This document shows, one piece after another, positions 52,451 to 59,309 of a stretch of DNA of 64,000 nucleotides; within the stretch, counting starts at the first letter, position 1; each line of letters starts with the position of its first letter. The notes under the pieces are model-generated. The model worked only from the letters and a program-made list of their open reading frames with translations. It was not told the origin of the DNA and ran no database searches. The translations under genes were made by a program, and so were the position numbers. This DNA comes from Fibrobacter sp. UWB11 (GTDB taxonomy: Bacteria; Fibrobacterota; Fibrobacteria; Fibrobacterales; Fibrobacteraceae): assembly GCF_900143015.1 (NCBI RefSeq), contig NZ_FSRT01000001.1, positions 1,736,001 through 1,800,000 of the forward strand, written 5' to 3'.

Positions 52451-52458
52451 CAAATATA
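52451..52458 (-). promoter_or_regulatory. -7 element of glyA (TATATTTG)
   Basis: Matches the TAnnTTTG form known from Bacteroidetes promoters; 25 bp before the start, with a heptamer tract directly upstream. Confidence 0.5.
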
Positions 52459-52466
52459 GCTTTTTT

Positions 52467-52501
52467 AGACGAAAGACGAGAGACGAGAGACGAGAGATTT
52501 T
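52467..52501. repeat. heptamer element F, single arm
   Basis: AGACGAA, AGACGAG, AGACGAG, AGACGAG, AGATTTT in perfect 7-nt phase upstream of the glyA promoter. The rest of the gap to 52630 shows nothing else recognisable. Confidence 0.75.
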
Positions 52502-52630
52502 TCTTAAAACTAGCGCAAAGTGCAGTCTTTTTATGGAAGGGGGATGTATCCCCCTGGTTCGCACGTTGTTACTCTCCACCCCCTCTACGGGCTTCAAACG
52601 CCAGCCCGTAACGCCCGGCTTAGCAAGATT

Positions 52631-54325
52631 CTACCGGGGACCGGCTTCGTTTTTCACACGAACGGCAAGTTCTGCACCAGCTTCATCAACAGAAACCTTG
52701 TAATCGGGCTTATAGCCCTGGGCATCGCCAGCAAGTTCCTCGCCACCACGACCAAACGTATTCGAATCCATGTAGACAAATCCAACCGTTGATTCGTCCA
52801 GCGAGCCATCTTCGTTTTTCAGGCGATATCCCCGAACTGGCACATCGTTATTGTAGACATTGCCCTCGATGTAGCAAGCCGCATAATCAGAACATTCCAT
52901 TCCGGCATCGCCCACGCCGTAAATGAAATTGTTGTAGGCGTGGATTTTACCACGACGAGCAAGCACACCACGAAGTTCCAAATTCGAGAAATAATTGTGG
53001 TGCAAAGTCAATGTCTGCGCAGAATCGATGAAAATGTCCGGTTCAAGCCCAAATAAAATGCCGGACTGTGCATTTTCAAAACGGTTCCACGAGAGCGTGA
53101 CCGCATTCGAGCCTCGCTTGACATCAACCAAGATTAGCGGATACTCTTCAAACGTGCAATGGTCCACCCAGACATGGTGCGTGCGGTTATGAATCGAGAG
53201 AGCGCGACGGCTTGTTGTATCATGAGCTGTTATCGCAGGCGCCGTAAAAGTCAAGTTTTCAAAAATAAGATTGGACGATTCATTTGTCAAAACCCCCATG
53301 CCCGTAATGCGAATATCACGCCCACGACCATCCACAGTTTTATCAGACTTTATGCGCAATGGCGAACGCAAATTGTACGTTCCATCTTTTTCAAAGAGAA
53401 TCCAGACTGGAGTATCCTTCTCGGCGCATTCACGGAAAGAGCCCTGGGACAAGGCGACCTTAGTTCCGTAATTTCCCAACGAATCCACCTTTGAAGAGTC
53501 GACAACATCAATTAAATCTTCAGTTGTCGTGACAATGCAAACTTCGCCTTCCACTTTCTCAATTTTTCCCGTGCTGTCGGTTTTTCCAGTAGCACCAAGC
53601 GTTCCAACTGCATAGCCTTGAATTTGTTTGAGCAAGGCTTCATGAGCACTCCAGTCGCTCTCGGGATATTCTGTTGCTGTTGCGATTTCAGGCTTTACGA
53701 CCTTGATGTCCGAAGCCACATCGGAGCCGTCAACAAATAAAGTATCACCTGCATTGGACTGCACTAACGTCGAATGAACTTCATCAGGGTCACCAATTTG
53801 CACATCGAAACTCCCCTGCGGAAGCGAGTCAATTACAAAATGTCCTGTACTATCAGGAACAACATAACGGTCAAGACCCGCCACGCGGACAACAGGCGAT
53901 TCACCAAGGACTACATAGCCTTCAATAGACGTTAGTTCGCCCAACTTGATGGTATCAACCTTGGAATCGGCCTTGGCATCAAGCGCTATAGAATGCACTG
54001 CACCCGAGGCATCTGTTTCGCTCACATTGCGAGCTTCAATGGTGTAGCGACCTTTGCGGACTTCGAACAAAACGTGCCCATCCTCATTGGTTTCGTTCCA
54101 AGTTTGTTCCGCAGGGCCGCTAGAAAGGTAGTCATCAGGCAAAATGCGGACGCGCGCCATCGAAGCGGGCGTTCCATCCGCCATTTGTATGTACAAAGCA
54201 ATTGTCGATTCGGCTTCTGTTCCACCGGCAACTTTATTGTCACCACAAGCAGCAAGGAATACAGCCAATGCACCGAATAAAACGTATGCACGCATTCGAG
54301 CAACCATCATCCATTCCTTTTTCAT
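52631..54325 (-). CDS. polysaccharide lyase family 1 pectate lyase lipoprotein
   Basis: 564 residues. Lipobox FLAAC; two N-terminal Ig-like/carboxypeptidase-regulatory-like modules (~40-130 and ~130-200); then the right-handed beta-helix lyase domain (~260-530) with HHVWVDHCTFEEYP, VDVKRGSNAVTLSWNRFENA and RGVLARRGKIHAYNNFIYGV, where the Arg before GKIHAYNN fits the PL1 catalytic base. It cleaves polygalacturonate by beta-elimination; the usual DGLxD calcium ligands are only partly kept. The start overlaps the TIGR02147 stop (ATGA) with AGGGAGG upstream. Confidence 0.9.
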   Translation of the reverse strand: MKKEWMMVARMRAYVLFGALAVFLAACGDNKVAGGTEAESTIALYIQMADGTPASMARVRILPDDYLSSGPAEQTWNETNEDGHVLFEVRKGRYTIEARNVSETDASGAVHSIALDAKADSKVDTIKLGELTSIEGYVVLGESPVVRVAGLDRYVVPDSTGHFVIDSLPQGSFDVQIGDPDEVHSTLVQSNAGDTLFVDGSDVASDIKVVKPEIATATEYPESDWSAHEALLKQIQGYAVGTLGATGKTDSTGKIEKVEGEVCIVTTTEDLIDVVDSSKVDSLGNYGTKVALSQGSFRECAEKDTPVWILFEKDGTYNLRSPLRIKSDKTVDGRGRDIRITGMGVLTNESSNLIFENLTFTAPAITAHDTTSRRALSIHNRTHHVWVDHCTFEEYPLILVDVKRGSNAVTLSWNRFENAQSGILFGLEPDIFIDSAQTLTLHHNYFSNLELRGVLARRGKIHAYNNFIYGVGDAGMECSDYAACYIEGNVYNNDVPVRGYRLKNEDGSLDESTVGFVYMDSNTFGRGGEELAGDAQGYKPDYKVSVDEAGAELAVRVKNEAGPR

Positions 54326-55272
54326 GATTGCCTCCCTTGAACTTCGGCAGGTTTGCGTGACTCATCCACAATTTCACGAGACGCACCCTCGCCCGAAGAT
54401 TGTTGCATTTCAGCACCGCGAATACGGCGTTTGCGCCCGCGCCTTTGCGGCGGCGGATACGGGTCCGAAAGCGGGAAAAGCTGCATGCCCAGTTGGAAAA
54501 CGCGATTCGGCTTTTGGCAAGCCCCAACCTTCGCTAAGACCTCTCGACGGAACCGGCGAACCATTTCCACAAGTTCTTTATAAGTCGTTTCATCACAACC
54601 AAACGCAAGCGTCGAAAGATTGCGCTCACTACGATCAAAACGGTCCATAGCCGTCTGCGCCACGTCCAGATTCTGTTGAATGTAAGCGTTCACCGCCGTA
54701 TTGTACGATTCAAAACCACTTGAAACCAAGCCTTGCGTTTGTTCATAAAAGCCAGTCGTCTCGTTTTTCTTAATCATTGAAAGGCGTTCCAAAAGCGCAA
54801 TCGAAGACTTGACCTGACTTGCAGAAATCGGCGGACGCACCATGAGCCCCAAGGCTGCATCGTCACCCACATACGGATAAAACGTCACCAGTTCACGAAC
54901 AACGGCGTGGTACCAGTGGTCAAAATATTCAAACTGGTCCTTTGCCAAGTTTTCGACCTTGCATTCCTTAGAAGCCACAAGCTTTTCTAAGAACAGGCGA
55001 CTTTCGGTATGCGTTTTCGCCTGGTTAAAAGCGACCATGTCAGCAAAGTACGCTTTTTCGCGTTCATCACTGCAAAAGATAGACGCAAAGACCTCGACAA
55101 TGCGGTCGGTCAAATTGCGCTTGCCTTGCAAAATCTTATTGAACATCGATGAATCAAAACCTGCTTTATCGGCGATATAACGATGGCTAAAACGCCAATC
55201 ACTCGCATGGCGTTCTTCGTATGCGTCCTTCAAAAATTCGCGATAATTCAGATATTCAAAGATGTTGATCAT
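54322..55272 (-). CDS. TIGR02147/DUF4423 family protein, probable HTH regulator of the PL1 gene
   Basis: 316 residues. Same family as 4953-5786: NIFEYLNYREFLKDAYEERH, a helix-turn-helix-like segment (FSHRYIADKAGFDSSMFNKI, ~30-50), helical DUF4423 part, and LGMQLFPLSD. The C-terminal ~50 residues are a Pro/Arg/Glu-rich extension (PPPQRRGRKRRIRGAEMQQS) lacking in the other member. It overlaps the PL1 gene by 4 bp, again pairing a family member with a downstream lipoprotein. Two GTCCACA sites and a heptamer tract lie upstream. Confidence 0.87.
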   Translation of the reverse strand: MINIFEYLNYREFLKDAYEERHASDWRFSHRYIADKAGFDSSMFNKILQGKRNLTDRIVEVFASIFCSDEREKAYFADMVAFNQAKTHTESRLFLEKLVASKECKVENLAKDQFEYFDHWYHAVVRELVTFYPYVGDDAALGLMVRPPISASQVKSSIALLERLSMIKKNETTGFYEQTQGLVSSGFESYNTAVNAYIQQNLDVAQTAMDRFDRSERNLSTLAFGCDETTYKELVEMVRRFRREVLAKVGACQKPNRVFQLGMQLFPLSDPYPPPQRRGRKRRIRGAEMQQSSGEGASREIVDESRKPAEVQGRQS

Positions 55273-55273
55273 G

Positions 55274-55308
55274 TTTTAGTAGGCTGTTAGAAGTAGACAG
55301 TAGGCAGA
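55274..55308. repeat. heptamer element G, single arm
   Basis: TTTTAGT, AGGCTGT, TAGAAGT, AGACAGT, AGGCAGA in 7-nt phase, in the leader between the TIGR02147 start and the TATATT element at 55322. Confidence 0.6.
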
Positions 55309-55321
55309 AACTGCATAACTT

Positions 55322-55364
55322 AATATACATTATTGTCCACAGTTTTGCAAATTTAAAGTCCACA
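55322..55364 (-). promoter_or_regulatory. putative promoter and two GTCCACA sites, TIGR02147-PL1 operon
   Basis: TATATT (55322-55327, minus strand) with TGTGGAC at 55335-55341 and 55358-55364, 23 bp apart. The same heptanucleotide occurs three times upstream of the PL11-CE12 operon and was noticed in no other intergenic stretch. Confidence 0.55.
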
Positions 55365-55684
55365 TTATTTTGTAAAAAAACGATTTTTCGCGAAAAAAAT
55401 TTTAAGAGGCGTTTTTTACGGGAAAAAGAGCGTTTTTCGTTCATATTTCCCGCAAAATCACAAACAAATTCGCCAAATTTTACAATATCGCCACTACAAA
55501 CAAAAACAAAAAAGGACTTTTTATCTTTAAAAAGCCCTTTTCAGTTCGATTTTTGCAGAGACACGCCCTAAATTTGCGCCATCGTTACATACAACATTAA
55601 AATTTCACGTGAAAAGCGATAGAATTTCTCGATTTTTCACGTAAATTTCGGCATTATTTTTGTTTTCCGCTTCTAGCAGACTTT
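55365..55684. other. AT-rich gap with palindromes
   Basis: No gene seen. It contains a 14-bp palindrome TTTTTCGCGAAAAA (55384-55397), the terminator of the CE12 operon (55500-55540), a 12-bp palindrome TTTCACGTGAAA (55603-55614) and a half copy TTTCACGT 31 bp further on. Confidence 0.6.
55500..55540 (-). terminator. terminator of the PL11-CE12 operon
   Basis: Minus-strand stem GGGCTTTTTA/TAAAAAGTCC with AAGA loop (55514-55537), then TTTTTTGTTTTTG. Confidence 0.8.
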
Positions 55685-57433
55685 TTAATAGCGGAAGTAG
55701 TTGCCTTTGGGCAAGTTTCGCAAGTCCGACTGGTCACGCACATTCTGCACCTTCTGGCCAAGCGCATTGACCGTGATACCGCTAGCTCGCGGCTTAGTCA
55801 CAATTTTTTTCGAAGCAACCGAAACAGGTCCCTGCTGTTTTTCGCGGACAGCCTTGCAACCCGTACGGTAAACGTCCTTCATGTCAAAGGCAATCATGTC
55901 CACATTCGGGCCGCCATCAGCTGTCGCCGACTGCAGAACCACCTTGAAATCCAAGGCATCCACCCAGACATTGTCGATATAGACCGTGTCCCATTTGTCC
56001 CAGCTGCCTGTCGGCGGAAACACAACATCGTAAGTGCCGTTATCGACTGTAACTTTCATATCGCGGTTTGCATTCCCCGCAAACGAATAGCGGATCATCA
56101 CACGGGCATGTTCTGCCGACTGGTCCGACGTTACCATGTACGTAGCCTTGCTGTAAGCGGAATTATCAAGATTGAAGAATCCACCGCCGGTATAGCTTTC
56201 ATGGTTCTTTTCGGTCCAGCCATCACCAAATTCTGGTTCAGCCATATCAATCACAGAGGGCCAAGCATCCGTTCCGGCATCAAGCGAGCACAGAGCTTCG
56301 TCAAGTTCCTTGACTTCCACTTCACCGCTTGAACTGCTCGAACCGCCACCAGGACCTTCTTCGTAAGAATCTTCCGAAGCATGAGAAATCGGCGTGCAAG
56401 CGGCACCGCCCTTGAACATCGCCGTGTACGTGATGTCGCGAGCCTTCGTCTTGAAGCCGTAATAAATCATGTCCTTCGAGAGCTCGTTGCAGTCATCATC
56501 GACCCACTTTTCAAACGTCTGGCCATTCGGTGTCACGCGGAGCGTCATCGGGGAACCCGCCGGGAAATACTGCGTCTGCGTAATGAGGCCGTTGTAATTC
56601 GAGAGGTTCGTCTTGACCTTGATGGTATAGCGCTTCTTAATCGCCGACACAAGCGTCGTAAGAGCAGTCTTAGCTTCGGCAGAAAGGTTCGTGTTGGACT
56701 TGAGATTATCTGCAAGTTCTTCGCAAATCATCTGAGCGTGCCCCATGGAACCCATTTCCTGGAAATGTGTTGTTCCGTCATTCACGCCATCCGGGAAATT
56801 AGGATATTCGCCCTTTTCAAGCTTTTTATAAAGATAACGGGTCACATAATCCGCCATTCCTTTATACGTATTATTATACGTGTTGTACGATTTCATGTTC
56901 AAATCGACAAACGGAATCTTGTTGTTCTTGGCGACAGTCTGCATCATGCCACGGGCATCGTAGTTGTTGCTTCCCGTCGAGAACACGTTGCGGCTACCGT
57001 TCAAGTTCATCGGCGAAACGAGAATGACATTTGCGCCCTTCGCCTTACCCGCATCTACATACTTCTGGATGTAGCCTGAAAATTGCGATGGTTCCACATA
57101 GCGGGCAGCCTTGCTGTAGTCACGGTCGTTGTGTCCGAACTGCACAAAGAGGTAATCGCCCTTTTGGAGTTTACCCTTGACTTCGTCAAGACGGCCTTCT
57201 TCGATAAACGTTCTGGAGCTGCGACCGCCAATAGCGTAATTGTTCACTTTGACACGAGAGGCATCAAAGAAGTAGCCGAGAACTTGGCCCCAGCCGGTTT
57301 GCGGATAAACGTTATCCTTATAAGTCTGGACTGTAGAATCGCCCACCACGTAAATCGAAAAACTCGTGGAATCGCTCACGGCAACACCCGTGAACACAGC
57401 AGCAGCAAGGAGATACTTTAGTATAGGTTTCAT
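55685..57433 (-). CDS. CE12 rhamnogalacturonan acetylesterase with CBM35-like domain
   Basis: About 582 residues from ATG 57433 (GGAGGAA upstream). Signal peptide; SGNH esterase domain (~20-260) with the nucleophile in VVGDSTVQ, VQFGHNDRD and the Asp/His pair in DGTTHFQEMG; a linker module; a CBM35-like domain (~400-535: GGGFFNLDNSAYSKATYMVT and following). CE12 enzymes remove acetyl groups from rhamnogalacturonan I. The last ~45 residues look like a sorting-type C-terminal domain cut short (LPKGNYFRY at the very end). Third gene after PL11 and a paralogue. Confidence 0.9.
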   Translation of the reverse strand: MKPILKYLLAAAVFTGVAVSDSTSFSIYVVGDSTVQTYKDNVYPQTGWGQVLGYFFDASRVKVNNYAIGGRSSRTFIEEGRLDEVKGKLQKGDYLFVQFGHNDRDYSKAARYVEPSQFSGYIQKYVDAGKAKGANVILVSPMNLNGSRNVFSTGSNNYDARGMMQTVAKNNKIPFVDLNMKSYNTYNNTYKGMADYVTRYLYKKLEKGEYPNFPDGVNDGTTHFQEMGSMGHAQMICEELADNLKSNTNLSAEAKTALTTLVSAIKKRYTIKVKTNLSNYNGLITQTQYFPAGSPMTLRVTPNGQTFEKWVDDDCNELSKDMIYYGFKTKARDITYTAMFKGGAACTPISHASEDSYEEGPGGGSSSSSGEVEVKELDEALCSLDAGTDAWPSVIDMAEPEFGDGWTEKNHESYTGGGFFNLDNSAYSKATYMVTSDQSAEHARVMIRYSFAGNANRDMKVTVDNGTYDVVFPPTGSWDKWDTVYIDNVWVDALDFKVVLQSATADGGPNVDMIAFDMKDVYRTGCKAVREKQQGPVSVASKKIVTKPRASGITVNALGQKVQNVRDQSDLRNLPKGNYFRY

Positions 57434-57456
57434 AATACGGTTCCTCCCCCCCATTG

Positions 57457-59298
57457 CTATTTCACCTTCGCCCATGTTGTAGCGTAATTGGTTTTACCTT
57501 GGCGAACCATCACTCGGTAGAGGCCATTTGCACGCACGATAGAAGACAAATCCATCACGCCAGCCGAGGCGACCTTACGCACCACCATGCGACCGCTCAT
57601 ATCGAATACGCTTACTTCGGCACGATCCGTCAGCGAGAGCAAATCACCGCGAAGTTTCAAGCCAGCTTCGGTTTTAACAGTTTGCAATTTCGTTGTTTGG
57701 CAATCGACACCCACGCGACAAACGCCATCCAAGCTAAAGCCAAACGCATCAAGGTTCGGAGCACCATCAGACGTAATCGACATGAACTTGAGTTCTGCTT
57801 CGCCCTGCGGCACGTCCAAAACAACATAAGCAGTATCCCACTTGTCCCAGCCACCTGTTGGAGGAGCACTCAGATAGTAGTCATGGTCAAGATAAGCGTT
57901 GAACATGCGGTCTGAGGAGCCGCCATTGGCGTAGCGAACCGCAAGCGTCACGTAACCTGCGCCAGGGAACTTCATATTGAAAGCGGCAAACGAAGCGTTC
58001 GTGTTATCCAAGTTGTAGTAACCATCGCCCGTAAATCCGGACCATTCGTCTTGAGTCCAACCGATTCCGGCATCATCCGGTTTAGCGGCATCAAAGAACT
58101 TCTTGATGTTCTTATCCACCTTGAGAGTTATATCTTTCGGGCCATCAATCGGCGTAAACGGTTCGAACGTCACGTCATCAAGACTCTTCGGAGTCGTGGT
58201 CGGGAAAGCGGTCAAAGCCTTGCCATCGCCTTCGTACTTCTGAGCGGTACCGCCTTCGTAAACTGCAGTGTACTGCGTCGAGGCATCACCCATGACAAAC
58301 GTATGGATATACGGAGACTTCACATTGGAACGGCTCGGAGCTCCAACCTTGTTGCCTTTACCATCATACCAACCGAGGAACTTCTTGCCGGACTTCGGGA
58401 TGGTCTTAAGCATCACGGTCATGCCCTTCGGGTAGTAAGCGCTAATGGATGTCGCTTCGGCAGCGCCTTCCGGGCTCACCTTGACGTCAACCTGATACAT
58501 GGGGGCCATGTAGTCGCCAAGCTTTTTCACAATCGGGTCCTTGTGGGCGCGCATCTGTTCGGTGATGATACGGCCAAAAGCGTTTGCACCGTTCATCTGC
58601 AGATGCACAGCGTCCGTTTGGTCGCCGCCAAGATTGCTGTATTCAGACTTGCTCGCATAATTGAAGACATACTGTTCAGCATAGCGTTCACCCACAGAAA
58701 TCATGTAGTTCGCGACCATTTCGCTCATGTCGATAAACGGCACGTTGAGCTCTTCGGAAAGCTTTTGGTTCAGCGCCGGATAGCCACGATAGCTGTTATG
58801 AATCTGCGTCGGAGAATCGTAATACTTACGACGAATCGGACTCATAATAATCGGATAAGCGCCTTTCGCACGGACATCGCTCACAAGCTTTTTCATATTG
58901 GAGGCAAAGAATTCCTCTGTACTGTAGTTCACGTCGTTGATGCCGAACTGGACAACCACATAGTCGCCTGCCTGGAGTTTATCCGCAATGCAGTTGCCCG
59001 CACTGCAGCCTTTCCTAAAGAACATATCGTAGTAGCCGACTGCGGTATTGCCCTTTTTGTCTTTACCACCGCCACCAAGCGACATGCCTCCCTGGCCACG
59101 ATTCACCACCACAGCCTTGTTCACATCGAACCAGTAATGAAAATCCTGGCCCTGTCCCTGCTTGGGGTAATAACCTTCGGCCCAATCTTGCATGGTGGAG
59201 TCACCACACATATAAATAGTGACCTTAGCCATCGCAATCGGTGCGGCCAACATAGAAGCCGTAACAACTCCTTGCCAAACTTTGCTAAACATTCCCAT
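57457..59298 (-). CDS. CE12 rhamnogalacturonan acetylesterase with CBM35 and sorting-like domain
   Basis: About 613 residues from ATG 59298, chosen because AAGGGG lies 7 nt upstream; TTG 59304 is possible. Signal peptide (~1-24), SGNH domain with MCGDSTMQDW, VVQFGINDVN and DAVHLQMNG, an InlB-like repeat region (~280-350), a CBM35-like domain (~400-540) and a complete FlgD/T9SS-like C-terminal domain (VSVFDMSGRMVVRKVASAG, ANGLYRVMVRQG). Only ~35% similar by eye to its neighbour, so the two may act on different acetyl positions. 11 bp after the PL11 gene. Confidence 0.9.
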   Translation of the reverse strand: MGMFSKVWQGVVTASMLAAPIAMAKVTIYMCGDSTMQDWAEGYYPKQGQGQDFHYWFDVNKAVVVNRGQGGMSLGGGGKDKKGNTAVGYYDMFFRKGCSAGNCIADKLQAGDYVVVQFGINDVNYSTEEFFASNMKKLVSDVRAKGAYPIIMSPIRRKYYDSPTQIHNSYRGYPALNQKLSEELNVPFIDMSEMVANYMISVGERYAEQYVFNYASKSEYSNLGGDQTDAVHLQMNGANAFGRIITEQMRAHKDPIVKKLGDYMAPMYQVDVKVSPEGAAEATSISAYYPKGMTVMLKTIPKSGKKFLGWYDGKGNKVGAPSRSNVKSPYIHTFVMGDASTQYTAVYEGGTAQKYEGDGKALTAFPTTTPKSLDDVTFEPFTPIDGPKDITLKVDKNIKKFFDAAKPDDAGIGWTQDEWSGFTGDGYYNLDNTNASFAAFNMKFPGAGYVTLAVRYANGGSSDRMFNAYLDHDYYLSAPPTGGWDKWDTAYVVLDVPQGEAELKFMSITSDGAPNLDAFGFSLDGVCRVGVDCQTTKLQTVKTEAGLKLRGDLLSLTDRAEVSVFDMSGRMVVRKVASAGVMDLSSIVRANGLYRVMVRQGKTNYATTWAKVK

Positions 59299-59309
59299 TT
59301 TCAAACCCC

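Noticed and set aside
51049-52611. Open frame antisense to glyA, running through the 92-bp repeat
   Set aside because: Shadow of glyA codon bias; the same artefact appears opposite efp at 1494-2177 because the repeat is open in that frame.
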